The notes under the pieces: generated by a model | The model's input: the letters and a program-made list of their open reading frames with translations, nothing else | The model's database searches: none | Told to the model about the DNA's origin: nothing | Shown here: in pieces, positions 9,226 to 18,671 of the stretch | Position numbering within the stretch: position 1 is the first letter of the stretch | Layout of the letters: every line of letters starts with the position of its first letter | Assembly (NCBI RefSeq): GCF_900104335.1 | Contig: NZ_FMXT01000002.1 | Location: 310,001 to 374,000, forward strand | Reading direction: 5' to 3' | DNA length: 64,000 nt | DNA from: Pseudobutyrivibrio sp. YE44 | Lineage (GTDB): Bacteria; Bacillota; Clostridia; Lachnospirales; Lachnospiraceae | Translations under genes and position numbers: made by a program

Positions 9226-9708
9226 TTAAAGTGTTTCATCCTCCTGAAGAGATGGTTCTGTCTCTAACAAGTTTTCATACTCATTATAGAGCTCATCCAA
9301 ATCTTCATAATCTTCGCCATAGTTGTACTCATATTGATAATAAAGATTTGGATCATCCATGTATTCATCAAACATGTTTACAACGTTATTTACATTGCTG
9401 ATTATGAGCACCCAAGAAATGGCAAAGAGCACAATGGATAAGATAGATGTGACAATACCAACAATAGCCAAGCCACGTCCCTTCTTGTTAGGTCTTCCTG
9501 CATTTGATGTCAGAAAGATAATGCCAAGTACTATAGAAACAATTGATGTAATAATATTTAAACCAAAAAGAAAAAATACTAATGAAAGAAGGCCCAAAAC
9601 CAAGGCAGTTACTGCCAAACCATAATTAATTGGCTGATTGCTATCATCTGTCTGCTGATAGACTGGCCCCTGATAATAATATCCAGAATTTCCGTATTCT
9701 TCGTACAT
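9226..9708 (-). CDS. DUF4190-like small membrane protein
   Basis: A 160-residue protein with a Tyr/Gln-rich soluble N-terminus (about 30 residues), two or three hydrophobic segments (about 31-55, 55-72 and 85-107), and a strongly acidic, Tyr-rich C-terminal tail (for example YYQYEYNYGEDYEDLDELY). The order (INYGLAVTALVLGLLSLVF, then a glycine/lysine hinge NKKGRGLAIVG, then another segment) matches the DUF4190 type of membrane protein. Function unknown. Terminators on both sides suggest it is a single-gene unit. It shares the Gram-positive membrane-plus-soluble-tail style with the zinc-ribbon protein at 9859-11715, but a link is not shown. Confidence 0.55.
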   Translation of the reverse strand: MYEEYGNSGYYYQGPVYQQTDDSNQPINYGLAVTALVLGLLSLVFFLFGLNIITSIVSIVLGIIFLTSNAGRPNKKGRGLAIVGIVTSILSIVLFAISWVLIISNVNNVVNMFDEYMDDPNLYYQYEYNYGEDYEDLDELYNEYENLLETEPSLQEDETL

Positions 9709-9811
9709 GTTTTCTCCTATAAAATATACTTCACCTAATCTTAAATATTCTAACCTTTATTCAAGACAATTACAAGAGAACTGTCCCTAATTTACAGCTA
9801 TTCTGTCTACT

Positions 9812-9840
9812 AAAAAAGGCCTAGGGGAATCCCTAGACCT
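9812..9840 (-). terminator. Terminator of the zinc-ribbon protein gene
   Basis: Stem AGGCCTAGGG (9817-9826) / CCCTAGACCT (9831-9840), with a T run on the minus strand at 9812-9817. It lies 19 bases after the stop at 9859. Confidence 0.85.
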
Positions 9841-9858
9841 TTAAACTATAAATTTGAT

Positions 9859-11715
9859 TTAATAGAACCAGCACATATGTCTGTTATATACCAATTTCTT
9901 TTGATCTGAACCATCAGAATAGAAGTAGTTGCGCATACCCTCTCTTGCGAACACACCATGAGGAAGATCAAGCATTTCTATATCCCTTTCATCCTCCAAT
10001 GGATAATAACCCTTCATTTCTCCGTCCTTTCCGTAAAGCATATAGTTTACGAAAGGATCACAAGCAATGTTTGCGCCATACTCCTCGTTGTATTCAACAT
10101 CAGTGTCGATAAGTATGTATTCTTCTTTGTCTCTATTGTAGTAATAGAGACTAGCATCTCCTGTATATATAAATAAATCACGTCCGTCAGCACTTACGCA
10201 GTAATCAACTACTCGATTTGCATCATATACAACATATGTCTCTACATTAGTCAAGTTGATTTTATCCATTAGAAGCACGCCATTTTCAATGTACAATAGT
10301 CTGCAGCTAGAAAAATAATCAGTGCCTGGCTCTGTTGTTTTATGGGTAAGCTCTACAGCTTCAACGTATGTTCCACTTACAATGATGAAATATTGGTTGC
10401 CCTTTTTATCATTAATAACAACAGATTGTATATCATCATAGGATTGATAACCATCTGCAAATCCTCGCTTAGTAATACATCCTTTGTGTGAAATGCTATC
10501 AAGTCCAGTATCTAATACAAGGGTAGCTTCATCTATATTGTAACTGTCTGCAAAATAATATAATTCATCACCACTAACAATAAGTATTTTATTTCTACCA
10601 AATGTATAGTACTCATCGTAATCACCCTGATAGATTGACTTTACCTCGTCCTTATTCTGGAATTTTATTGTTTGGGTATCCTTGTCAAGATAAAAGAGAC
10701 CATCATCAATTATACCATCGGCAAGTGGTACACAGTTTCCCTCCACTAATACATGCTCCTCGGCAGTATAATCATTACCAGTACGGTAAGCATCTTCTGG
10801 CACCGTAGATTCGCATAGAGCAAGTTTACCATCTACATTTTTCTGATAATAGAAATGAACTTCTTTTCCACATCCTCCATCAAAGGTAAAACCTATAGAT
10901 GATGCTACAACGTTAGTTGCAATTTCTGTAACCTTATCCCGAAGGGAGTCTTCACAATAAAGTGTGCCAACATTAGGATCCTCTTCTGATGCAATTACAT
11001 AGATTGTATTGTATTCATCAATGGCTGTTGGGCAACATGCTTTATCATCCAGCTGGTGGAAGCCCTCTGAAAACTGATTAAAGATATAGCATTTACCGTC
11101 ACAGATAATTGCATTATTTTGGTTTTCATAGGTCTGAAAATACTCGAATTCCTTATCGCTAAGAGGATTTTCCTCAAAGGATTTCCCCTCTAATTCCATA
11201 GTATCCTCACGGCAATATGCAGCGAATTTGCTTCCTTCAAAAATTATGAAATCATCACCACCAGGCCATTCACTCTGAGTGTCCATGAAATCATATCTTT
11301 CAAGATCTTCATAGTATTCTGGATGGAACTCTCCCTCAGGGATTTTCACTTTACCTGAATGGCCTTCAGAAGACTTGTCATCCTTTTCCTGCTGAACAGT
11401 TTCAATACCGATGTCATCCTTGTGGGCTCCGAAGAACTTTCCTACTAATTTAAAGCCAATAACACAGGCTGAAATAAGAGCTATAACAGCAATTACTATT
11501 ATAATTACAAGAGCAACTGGGAACCCTTTTTTAGCAGGTTTGACAGTTGCTGTTGTCTGATTTACAGGCATTGAAGCAGCCTGCTGTGGTGCTGCAGGTT
11601 GTGTCTCCGCAGCTTTTGGTTCAGTTGGAATTGAAGTGGCAGGTACTTTTGCTCCGCAGTTTTCGCAGAACATATCCCCCGGCTTTAATTCCTTTCCGCA
11701 ATTTTCACAAAACAT
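9859..11715 (-). CDS. Zinc-ribbon, single-pass membrane protein with large extracellular domain
   Basis: A 618-residue protein. The first 25 residues form a double zinc ribbon (CENCGKELKPGDMFCENCG, two CxxC pairs). A Pro/Ala/Thr-rich linker follows, then one transmembrane helix (about residues 67-93, VALVIIIVIAVIALISACVI). The remaining 500 residues are presumably outside the cell. They are rich in Tyr, Asp and Glu and contain repeated short strands (LYYCxDS, LYYFADS, LYYYNRD) suggesting a beta-propeller-like or DUF5050-type fold. This fold assignment is inference. No catalytic motif was recognised. Flanked by terminators, so probably monocistronic. Possibly a sensor of the envelope; function unknown. 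Confidence 0.55.
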   Translation of the reverse strand: MFCENCGKELKPGDMFCENCGAKVPATSIPTEPKAAETQPAAPQQAASMPVNQTTATVKPAKKGFPVALVIIIVIAVIALISACVIGFKLVGKFFGAHKDDIGIETVQQEKDDKSSEGHSGKVKIPEGEFHPEYYEDLERYDFMDTQSEWPGGDDFIIFEGSKFAAYCREDTMELEGKSFEENPLSDKEFEYFQTYENQNNAIICDGKCYIFNQFSEGFHQLDDKACCPTAIDEYNTIYVIASEEDPNVGTLYCEDSLRDKVTEIATNVVASSIGFTFDGGCGKEVHFYYQKNVDGKLALCESTVPEDAYRTGNDYTAEEHVLVEGNCVPLADGIIDDGLFYLDKDTQTIKFQNKDEVKSIYQGDYDEYYTFGRNKILIVSGDELYYFADSYNIDEATLVLDTGLDSISHKGCITKRGFADGYQSYDDIQSVVINDKKGNQYFIIVSGTYVEAVELTHKTTEPGTDYFSSCRLLYIENGVLLMDKINLTNVETYVVYDANRVVDYCVSADGRDLFIYTGDASLYYYNRDKEEYILIDTDVEYNEEYGANIACDPFVNYMLYGKDGEMKGYYPLEDERDIEMLDLPHGVFAREGMRNYFYSDGSDQKKLVYNRHMCWFY

Positions 11716-11741
11716 TTTTTCATTATTCTCCTAAATTATAT

Positions 11742-11768
11742 AAAAAAAGCCTCCCCTCACGGGGAGGC
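11742..11768 (-). terminator. Terminator of the crotonase gene
   Basis: Perfect 8-bp GC stem GCCTCCCC (11749-11756) / GGGGAGGC (11761-11768) with a 7-base T run on the minus strand (11742-11748). It lies 11 bases after the stop at 11780. Confidence 0.92.
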
Positions 11769-11779
11769 ATAAAAGCTTT

Positions 11780-12583
11780 TTAGAAATCTGTAAGGTTTGC
11801 AGCACGTCTCTCAAGGAATGCGCCCATGCCCTCTGCCTTATCGTGTGTAGAGCATGTGATTCCGAAGAGGTTAGCCTCCATCTCAACAGCGTTCTTGATA
11901 TCCATATCGTAACCGTTGTTGATAGCAGCCTTTGCGATAGATACTGCATAGCTTCCCTTTGAAGCAATCTTCTTAGCCATAGCCTTAGCTGTGTCCATAA
12001 GCTCCTCAGCTGGAACTACCTTGTTTACAAGGCCAATTCTGTATGCCTCGTTAGCATCGATAGAATCGCATGTGAAGATAAGCTCCTTAGCGCGTCCCAT
12101 ACCAACAAGACGAGCAAGTCTCTGTGTACCACCGAAACCTGGGATGATACCAAGACCACACTCTGGCTGACCAAATGTTGCATTCTCAGAAGCGATGCGG
12201 ATATCACAAGCCATAGAAATCTCACATCCACCACCAAGAGCAAATCCGTTAACTGCACAGATTGTAACCTGTCTCATGTTCATGAGCTTGAAGAATGGAA
12301 CTGAAGCTCTCATACCAAATGCACGTGCCTCTGCTGCTGTAAAGTTAACCATCTCTGAAATATCAGCACCAGCAACAAATGACTTGAATGCGTTATCCTT
12401 CTTATCAGGACCACCTGTAAGAATAAGTACCTTTACATCATCTCTAGCCTCGATCTCTGTAAGTGCAACGTTTAACTCATCAAGAGTCTCGCTGTTAAGT
12501 GCATTAAGTGCTGCTGGACGTGAAATTGTAAGAACGGCAATCTCATCAGCAACCTCAAGCTTTAAATTGTTGAATTCGCTCAT
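11780..12583 (-). CDS. crt: Crotonase (enoyl-CoA hydratase/3-hydroxybutyryl-CoA dehydratase)
   Basis: A 267-residue crotonase-fold enzyme counting from ATG 12583. That start has AGGAGG six bases upstream; a longer reading from 12625 adds 14 basic residues and lacks such a site. The oxyanion-hole segments AFVAGADISEM and GFALGGGCEISMACD and the catalytic-glutamate region GQPECGLGIIPGFGG are present. Closest in character to clostridial Crt, which dehydrates 3-hydroxybutyryl-CoA to crotonyl-CoA in butyrate formation. It stands alone with its own terminator, rather than in a bcd-etf-hbd operon, so a different enoyl-CoA substrate is possible. Confidence 0.85.
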   Translation of the reverse strand: MSEFNNLKLEVADEIAVLTISRPAALNALNSETLDELNVALTEIEARDDVKVLILTGGPDKKDNAFKSFVAGADISEMVNFTAAEARAFGMRASVPFFKLMNMRQVTICAVNGFALGGGCEISMACDIRIASENATFGQPECGLGIIPGFGGTQRLARLVGMGRAKELIFTCDSIDANEAYRIGLVNKVVPAEELMDTAKAMAKKIASKGSYAVSIAKAAINNGYDMDIKNAVEMEANLFGITCSTHDKAEGMGAFLERRAANLTDF

Positions 12584-12686
12584 CGTAATCCTCCTCTTTT
12601 GGGTTCTCCCCAATTTTTTTCTCATGTATAATATAATAAATTATTGTTAAATCTTTGTCAAACCTAATAATAATCTATCATACCTC

Positions 12687-15245
12687 TTAATGATGCTTCT
12701 TCATCTTTTCTTTATTTTTGTACATATTTGCATCTGCACGCTGGAAAACATCCGCAACAAATCTATCATTTTCATTTATAGAAAAACCTGTTGCAATGGT
12801 AACCTTACCCTTCTTTTCATTAATAGAATTAATGGAGTTGATGTTGTCGATAATAGCATCCATGTTAGCGTAATCTCTCCCCTGAACAATGGCACAAAAC
12901 TCATCTCCACCAATACGATATACAGGGCTGTGAGCAAAAGCCGTACATATAATAGAACAGCCTTCTTTAATATAAGCATCACCAGCCTGATGTCCCATTG
13001 TATCGTTGACGTGCTTCAAGCCGTTAAGGTCAAATACAACAATTGCAAAGGCTAGCGGATTGCCTTCTTTAATAAGATCGTTCAAAGCAATTTCTGCATC
13101 CACATAGGCATGCTTATTCTTAACTCCTGTAAGCTCATCCCTTGAGGCTCTATCCTCGGCGGCAAGCAGATTCTCTGCATACTCCAGTTCTTTTTTTACC
13201 TGCTTATCCACATTCAATAGACCAATAATTAAGCGTGGTCCATCAAGCTCCTCTACCAAAGCAGCCTTCATACATACATATTTAGGCATTCCGTTTAAAA
13301 TCAATCTATAGTTTAATACAAACAAACCTGAATTTGATATCCGTTCAAGAATAGTCTTCTTGTCAAAATTCTTAATATACGCCTCCAAATCCTCAGCGTA
13401 TACTGCATCCTTACTCTTCTTTCTTGCGGTCTCAAAGAAATTTTCGCCAGCGTCCTCTAAATCAAGTTTTTCAAATTCTTGACTGGTCTTATATTTGATA
13501 TAGTTGTCTGTATTAGGATCAATTGCATATATGCACAAGAAATCTCCTGAAAGAGCGGAAATACGAGAGAAAGTGATACGCTCTTCCTTGATTCGTTCCA
13601 TTGTTTCTTTGTTCTTCATCTGTGCATCTACATTGTTGATTCCAATGATGATTTTATTTGCACCAGTTCTGATTTTTACAGCCTTTAGCATTACATAAGT
13701 AGGCTTTTCATCATTTATTATTCTATAGGTTAGTGAATATGTGCCACATTCTTTAATCTGCTGGATAACGGCCTCTTTACTAAAAGATGCATTGAATAAT
13801 TCCAGGTCATCCCTATAAAGCATTTTTTGAGCATCATTTTTTGATATATCGAAGAAATCTGTTCCTTTTCTTTCAACGGTCACATCCCTATTAGAACCAT
13901 CTGGACTGTATTGAACATATTCATCAGTATCCAAATCTACAAAAAACAGAGTAATATAATCCTCTGAAAGAGCTCTAGCAATATAGTTGTAAGTAAGTGT
14001 ATCATTTGCAGGCTGTTGTTCTGTAACTGAAAGTATAACTATCGCTACAGCATTCATACCAGTTTCTGGATTTTGAGCAATCTTTTGAATGAAGAGCTGT
14101 ACCATTTTTCCGTCCTTGGTACGGTCTTCAACGATTTTTCTACCACCTTCCATAGCACAATGTCGAACAGAATTTAGCGCATAATAACCTACTGAACGTT
14201 CATGTCCTTCAAAATAATAGGTTTCAAAAACTGCATTCGTAAAGAAGTTACCTTCCAAAAATATTCTGAACTGTTTATTACCACGAACAAAGGAAAGTTT
14301 TTCGTTATTTACCTCAACTATAGCCATTGGCAAGGTGTCAAAATAGTCATCCAGACTATCATCAGTAGCTCTAGCAAAGGACAAGTCATAAAGACTGATT
14401 TTGCCAACAGTAGAGTAATAATCTGTTTCCTTAGGATTCTCAAAACCTATAGCCTTACCCTCTCTATATCTGGCAAAAATCTGCTCTCTGGTAACTGGCT
14501 TACAATAATGGAAGCCCTGAAGCTTTGAACAGCCAACATCCTTCAGGAATCGAACCTGCGCCTCATCTTCAACACCCTCAGCGACAGTGTCAACGCCTAT
14601 TGCCATGGCCATCCTTACCATTTCAGTAACAACGACTTTTATGGAATCCTCATTGAGCCGATTAATAATTCCAATATTAATCTTAACAAGGTCAAAATCC
14701 ATAGCTTGCATAAGAAGTGGAGCTGAATCTCCGCAACCATAGTCATCCATCCATATCTTAAAACCTAATCGAGCAAACTCCTTGAGCTGACCAATAACAT
14801 ATTCATTATTTCTGCCGATAGCACTTTCCGCTATCCCAATTGCAATCATTTCAGGCGCAATATTACTAGCCTGAACGCGTTTATAAACTTCGTCAACTAT
14901 ATCGCAGGCATAGAAATCTATTTGAGAAAGATTAATAGCATTAGGAACAACATAAAGACCACCTTCAGTTTGAGCCTGCAACTTATCAAGAACTTGTTCT
15001 AAAACATACAAATCAAGTTTATGCACCAAGTTCACAGCCTCTAAAACAGGGATAAACTCCATAGGATTTAAACAGCCCATAATTGGATCATCCCATCGAA
15101 CCAAAGCTTCCTCATCACAAACCCTTCCATTAGAAGATCTTATGATAGGCTGGTAATAAACCTCAATCCACCCCTCCTCCAAAGCTCGGTCAAAGTTTTC
15201 AATTAAATACTTACTCTTGTCAAATGTTGTTTCCTTAGATATCAT
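12687..15245 (-). CDS. Bifunctional c-di-GMP enzyme: EAL - PAS-like - GGDEF
   Basis: An 852-residue cytosolic signalling protein with no membrane segment. An EAL phosphodiesterase domain fills residues 10-265 and keeps its key residues: DEEALVRW, NLSQIDF, IAESA, the MDDYGCGDS metal loop, VAEGVE and KLQGFHYC. Residues 300-670 hold three PAS-like sensory repeats; the paired phrases YITLFFVDLDTDEYVQYSP and FLCIYAIDPNTDNYIKYKT show two of them are related. A GGDEF cyclase domain ends the protein with intact GGDEF at 779-783. The order (EAL first, GGDEF last) is the reverse of the usual GGDEF-EAL fusion. Both halves look active. Probably links an unknown signal to motility or adhesion. Confidence 0.9.
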   Translation of the reverse strand: MISKETTFDKSKYLIENFDRALEEGWIEVYYQPIIRSSNGRVCDEEALVRWDDPIMGCLNPMEFIPVLEAVNLVHKLDLYVLEQVLDKLQAQTEGGLYVVPNAINLSQIDFYACDIVDEVYKRVQASNIAPEMIAIGIAESAIGRNNEYVIGQLKEFARLGFKIWMDDYGCGDSAPLLMQAMDFDLVKINIGIINRLNEDSIKVVVTEMVRMAMAIGVDTVAEGVEDEAQVRFLKDVGCSKLQGFHYCKPVTREQIFARYREGKAIGFENPKETDYYSTVGKISLYDLSFARATDDSLDDYFDTLPMAIVEVNNEKLSFVRGNKQFRIFLEGNFFTNAVFETYYFEGHERSVGYYALNSVRHCAMEGGRKIVEDRTKDGKMVQLFIQKIAQNPETGMNAVAIVILSVTEQQPANDTLTYNYIARALSEDYITLFFVDLDTDEYVQYSPDGSNRDVTVERKGTDFFDISKNDAQKMLYRDDLELFNASFSKEAVIQQIKECGTYSLTYRIINDEKPTYVMLKAVKIRTGANKIIIGINNVDAQMKNKETMERIKEERITFSRISALSGDFLCIYAIDPNTDNYIKYKTSQEFEKLDLEDAGENFFETARKKSKDAVYAEDLEAYIKNFDKKTILERISNSGLFVLNYRLILNGMPKYVCMKAALVEELDGPRLIIGLLNVDKQVKKELEYAENLLAAEDRASRDELTGVKNKHAYVDAEIALNDLIKEGNPLAFAIVVFDLNGLKHVNDTMGHQAGDAYIKEGCSIICTAFAHSPVYRIGGDEFCAIVQGRDYANMDAIIDNINSINSINEKKGKVTIATGFSINENDRFVADVFQRADANMYKNKEKMKKHH

Positions 15246-15292
15246 CCGCCAAATGCCCCCATTATCTAGCTAATATTAAAGAACAAAATACA

Positions 15293-15961
15293 TTAAACAC
15301 TTAATCTTCTTTGAATCTCGTATACTACCTCTCGACCTCTAAAAATAATTGCTCCTACAAAGAGCATAAAACTAACAAGCAGACACACTATCCATTCAAC
15401 AGGACAGTTTTTCTTTAAAATGTAGAATGCAATGTATGGCAAAATTCCAATAAGCACGTTTGTCAAAAGATATGCCATAGCATTTCCACTTTTATCAATC
15501 ATTGAAAAAACAAAGTTTGCAATCATGGTAGCCATAACAACGTTTGGCATTACCCAATAAATAGCAATCTTTAAAAATCCGAAATAATAAGCCGTGATGC
15601 ACAACATTATCATTACAATTACAACGTTAATTGATAAAACTCTGGCTGCATCCATTCCCTTTTTAAACACTCTTTTAACAGCAAACTCAAAGGCTAATAT
15701 CCACATAAGCACCAACAAGCTCCAGTGAAAATCACCATAAGGCTTAAGTGTAAGGTTGAATAAATAATCTAATCCCAAGGATGCAATGATTATTATCCAC
15801 GCTATAAAAAGCTGCAGCTTATAAAACAACGATTGAAACTTAAGTATTGTCTGAGTAGGGAAATACTGTTCCTCTGGCTCACCCATCAGTCGGCTTTGGC
15901 ACAAAGGACACTTTTTTAAATCCCCACCAACTTCTATTTTACAATATGGACAATTCTTCAT
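15293..15961 (-). CDS. Zinc-ribbon membrane protein (DUF6320-like)
   Basis: A 222-residue protein with an N-terminal zinc ribbon of two CxxC pairs (CPYCKIEVGGDLKKCPLCQ) followed by about six transmembrane helices from residue 48 onward. I associate this layout with DUF6320 proteins found beside acyltransferases in Lachnospiraceae; the assignment is from memory. Its ATG overlaps the stop codon of the acyltransferase by one base (TAATG), a sign of translational coupling. Together with the hydrolase at 17249 it forms a three-gene unit. Function unknown; a membrane partner of the acyltransferase is a reasonable guess. Confidence 0.6.
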   Translation of the reverse strand: MKNCPYCKIEVGGDLKKCPLCQSRLMGEPEEQYFPTQTILKFQSLFYKLQLFIAWIIIIASLGLDYLFNLTLKPYGDFHWSLLVLMWILAFEFAVKRVFKKGMDAARVLSINVVIVMIMLCITAYYFGFLKIAIYWVMPNVVMATMIANFVFSMIDKSGNAMAYLLTNVLIGILPYIAFYILKKNCPVEWIVCLLVSFMLFVGAIIFRGREVVYEIQRRLSV

Positions 15962-17208
15962 TATCGAATCACCTCCGTAGCATATGCTCTAACCTTCATG
16001 CCATCTTCAGTGAGCCCACGCACAAAGCTTTTAATAACTCTGGTGTTTGAATATGGTGAAGTGACGCCTAATGTAAGAACCCCGTTGTAACTACTCATAA
16101 CCATAAATAAATTTGCAGAGCTGCAGAAGCCACTGTAATTACTAATCATAGGCACCAGCTCTTCTGGCGGTCTTTGTACTCCCAGGTTGGAAAGAACCAC
16201 CGATACCTTCTTATCTGTAACCTTTGAACCATAACGTACAACCATCTGCTTTATAAACAGTGGAACTGCACGTATTGGAATAAAATATTCCATGGTTTCA
16301 AAGTTGTCCATCTGCTTTTTAATGTTTTCTTCTGCAAGATTTTCCTTCAGCTTCTCATCAAATTCCTTTGCCAAATCCTCGAAGGAAATATCCTCTGTAA
16401 ACACATGGGATACATTAACGTTGTTGAAGAAATTTCGAGAAGTTCTACTTGGATAGTAGTTTCTCAAATTAACAGGCATAGAAACATTTATCGGAAGTTT
16501 TTTCTTTCTAGGAGGCATGTCATCCTTTATAGCCATCATAAGTCTCGCTCCGATGTAGCTGGTAAGGCCGACGCCCACTTCCTTAGCCTTTGGCAGGATA
16601 TCTGCTGTAGGCACCTGTAGCTCAAAAAACTGAAGCTGATCATATGGAAGTTTTAAACCACTAGGCTGGTATGCTCTTTTAAGAGTGGAAGCCTTTAAAG
16701 ATATGTTTCCAAAAAACTGCTTGTAACTATCTTGATTTAATTCGTCAACAGACGCACCTGAATGCACCGCCACATCTCCAAGCTTGTCTGGATATTTAAG
16801 CTTTAAATAATCCACCACAAGTATGTTCAAAAACTCCAAAGCACCTGTTCCATCTGATATTGCATGGAACAAATCAAGATTAATTCGGTTGCGATGATAG
16901 GTAACCTTATAGTGAAGCATCATATGACCTGGCACATAAAGCCTTGGACATACTCTACCATGCTCCTCCTCAACCACTGGAACCAAATCTGTATCTTCCA
17001 TGTAATGCCAAAAAATCCCGCGACGAATTCTCACTTGGAACTGAGGTCTTTCCTGGAGTGCTGAAAGCAGAGCCTCATTCAGAAGCTCTGGATCTATATC
17101 TTCCCAAAGGGTGCAGCTGACCCTGAGGGTTCTAGTGTCTCTTTTTGCTGCTGTAGCTAAGAATACCTTCGCTACATTATCAACTTTATACCAATTCTCT
17201 CTACTCAT
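15961..17208 (-). CDS. Condensation-domain/alcohol acyltransferase-like protein
   Basis: A 415-residue soluble protein of the chloramphenicol-acetyltransferase-like superfamily. The HxxxDG catalytic signature is visible as FHAISDGTGALEF near residue 120, and the downstream region has the NFFNNVNVSHV and VSVVLSNLGVQ segments typical of condensation/acyltransferase proteins. It probably transfers an acyl group to a hydroxyl or amine; the substrate is unknown. It is translationally coupled to the zinc-ribbon membrane protein downstream and lies 40 bp after the HSL-type hydrolase. The combination suggests lipid or ester modification at the membrane. An NRPS origin is unlikely since no carrier or adenylation domain is near. 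Confidence 0.7.
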   Translation of the reverse strand: MSRENWYKVDNVAKVFLATAAKRDTRTLRVSCTLWEDIDPELLNEALLSALQERPQFQVRIRRGIFWHYMEDTDLVPVVEEEHGRVCPRLYVPGHMMLHYKVTYHRNRINLDLFHAISDGTGALEFLNILVVDYLKLKYPDKLGDVAVHSGASVDELNQDSYKQFFGNISLKASTLKRAYQPSGLKLPYDQLQFFELQVPTADILPKAKEVGVGLTSYIGARLMMAIKDDMPPRKKKLPINVSMPVNLRNYYPSRTSRNFFNNVNVSHVFTEDISFEDLAKEFDEKLKENLAEENIKKQMDNFETMEYFIPIRAVPLFIKQMVVRYGSKVTDKKVSVVLSNLGVQRPPEELVPMISNYSGFCSSANLFMVMSSYNGVLTLGVTSPYSNTRVIKSFVRGLTEDGMKVRAYATEVIR

Positions 17209-17224
17209 CTAATATCCTTAGTCC

Positions 17225-17244
17225 GCTAGTTACGGCTACAAGCC
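17225..17244. repeat. Short dispersed motif, copy 2 (acyltransferase leader)
   Basis: GCTAGTTACGGCTACAAGCC, 17 bases upstream of the acyltransferase ATG. It matches the copy in the glgP leader at 16 of 20 positions, and its reverse complement overlaps in sequence with the second unit of the 38-bp repeats (CTAGTCACGGCTAA). Confidence 0.35.
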
Positions 17245-17248
17245 TCCT

Positions 17249-18169
17249 TTAAGTACAGTAAATTTCGTGGGATACGAAGTCGGCAACACGCTTCATGGCG
17301 CGGCCGGCTACAGGTAGCGGCATCTGTTGGTACACGTGCCAACCATCCTTCTCCACATCAAGTTTTGCTTTGCCACCTGCCTTGTTAATCTTTTTCACAA
17401 GGGCTGCGCTATCTTCATAAAGAATTTCAGTTTTGCCCACCTGAACAAGAGCTGGTGGGAAATGCTGAAAGTCTCCATTTATTGGACTATATATTGGATC
17501 AGCCGGCTCTACATCTGTTCCAATAACAACATCACGAACCGACTCCACATAATTCTTTGTAAGAATTGGATCCTTTCCATCATACTGCTGGTAGGATTTT
17601 GAAGTGGCAGTCATGTCAGTCCATGGACTGAACAAAAGCAACATTCTAGGAGGATTTTTCCCTTCTAGAAGGACCTGCTGTGTCAAACACACCACCAAAT
17701 TGCCTCCTGCAGAATCTCCAGCCATAATAATATGATTATTATCATAGCCATTGTTAAGAAGATAGTTCCATACAGCTGTACCATCTTCTAAGGCTGCAGG
17801 ATATTTGTGTTCTGGAGCAAGCCTATATTCAAAGGATACCACTGTAAAACCTGTGGACACAGCAAGCTTTGAAGCAATAATTCTAGCGTAAGCTAAACCA
17901 CCACAGGTGTACCCTCCACCATGGGCGTATAAAATAACATACTGAGGATTATGAGCCAACTCTGGTTTGATTCGTTCACACTTAAGGTCACCTACAAGAA
18001 AATCTTCCATACTAACACCAGAGGTAGGAGCCGCAAGCTTACCTGCCAATTCCATGGCGGCTCGCTGCTTTTTCAAATCCTCCTCCGTAAGAGATTTTCC
18101 AGCTATTGAATTGACGGCTTTAAGCGCTTTCATCAGTGGATCACTGAAGTTTATATTAAGTATGGCCAT
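17249..18169 (-). CDS. Alpha/beta hydrolase, hormone-sensitive-lipase (HSL) family
   Basis: A 306-residue esterase/lipase-type protein. It has the HSL oxyanion-hole motif HGGG (YAHGGGYTCGG, about residue 83), the nucleophile elbow GDSAGG (about 153-158), an Asp region PADPIYSPI (about 230) and a C-terminal His in DGWHVYQ (about 281). It hydrolyses short-chain esters, with the natural substrate unknown. No signal peptide, so it should be cytosolic. It is the first gene of the set with the acyltransferase and the zinc-ribbon membrane protein. An acetyl-xylan or feruloyl esterase role is less likely because it lacks a secretion signal. Confidence 0.82.
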   Translation of the reverse strand: MAILNINFSDPLMKALKAVNSIAGKSLTEEDLKKQRAAMELAGKLAAPTSGVSMEDFLVGDLKCERIKPELAHNPQYVILYAHGGGYTCGGLAYARIIASKLAVSTGFTVVSFEYRLAPEHKYPAALEDGTAVWNYLLNNGYDNNHIIMAGDSAGGNLVVCLTQQVLLEGKNPPRMLLLFSPWTDMTATSKSYQQYDGKDPILTKNYVESVRDVVIGTDVEPADPIYSPINGDFQHFPPALVQVGKTEILYEDSAALVKKINKAGGKAKLDVEKDGWHVYQQMPLPVAGRAMKRVADFVSHEIYCT

Positions 18170-18414
18170 AGTCTCTCCATCAAATCATATTTGTTTTTAT
18201 TATACTTATTTTCATTGTGTTTTTCTATTCTTTCTGTGAAATCTGTCCATGAAAAAGATGTTAAATAATTCACATATACATAATACTCAAAATATTTGCA
18301 GAGTTCACAGTTTATTCACATTTTACACACAATTTGGCACCATTTGTGAACAAACAAATGGTATAATTTACAGGAGTTAAGAAAAAAGCATAGTCTTTTT
18401 TAGGGGAGGCGCCT

Positions 18415-18612
18415 ATGGATATTGCTCAGCTTTCCATGAATTTAAGTCAAAGTCAATTGCTTAGTGCAGTGGGGACTGCCATGCTTGGCAAGAGCTTAGA
18501 TGTCATGGAGGGACAAGTCGAGGCAATGACAGAGGGGATGAATATGAATTCTCCATCTCTTGAAAGCCTGGTCTATCCTACTTCGGGAACATCCATAGAT
18601 TTGCGCATTTGA
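18415..18612 (+). CDS. YjfB-family putative motility protein
   Basis: A 65-residue protein resembling the YjfB_motility family of Firmicutes (MDIAQLSMNLSQSQLLSAVG... with a helix and a polar, Ser/Thr-rich C-terminus). The family is found in the motility regulon of Bacillus-like bacteria; its mechanism is unknown. A GGGGAGG ribosome site sits 7 bases before the ATG, and a TATAAT (18362-18367) supplies a -10 element. I see no sigma-28 box. It is transcribed alone, ending at the terminator at 18646. Confidence 0.7.
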   Translation: MDIAQLSMNLSQSQLLSAVGTAMLGKSLDVMEGQVEAMTEGMNMNSPSLESLVYPTSGTSIDLRI

Positions 18613-18645
18613 GTATGAAATGTATTTGGGTTAAAATACGTGGAA

Positions 18646-18671
18646 AGAGCCTACTGCATGGGCTCTTTTTT
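18646..18671 (+). terminator. Terminator of the YjfB-like gene
   Basis: Stem AGAGCC (18646-18651) / GGCTCT (18661-18666) followed by a T run. The stretch 18613-19031 (419 bp) holds this hairpin, a candidate small RNA at 18812-18895, and the terminator of the glucosidase gene; no protein gene is supported in it. Confidence 0.8.
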
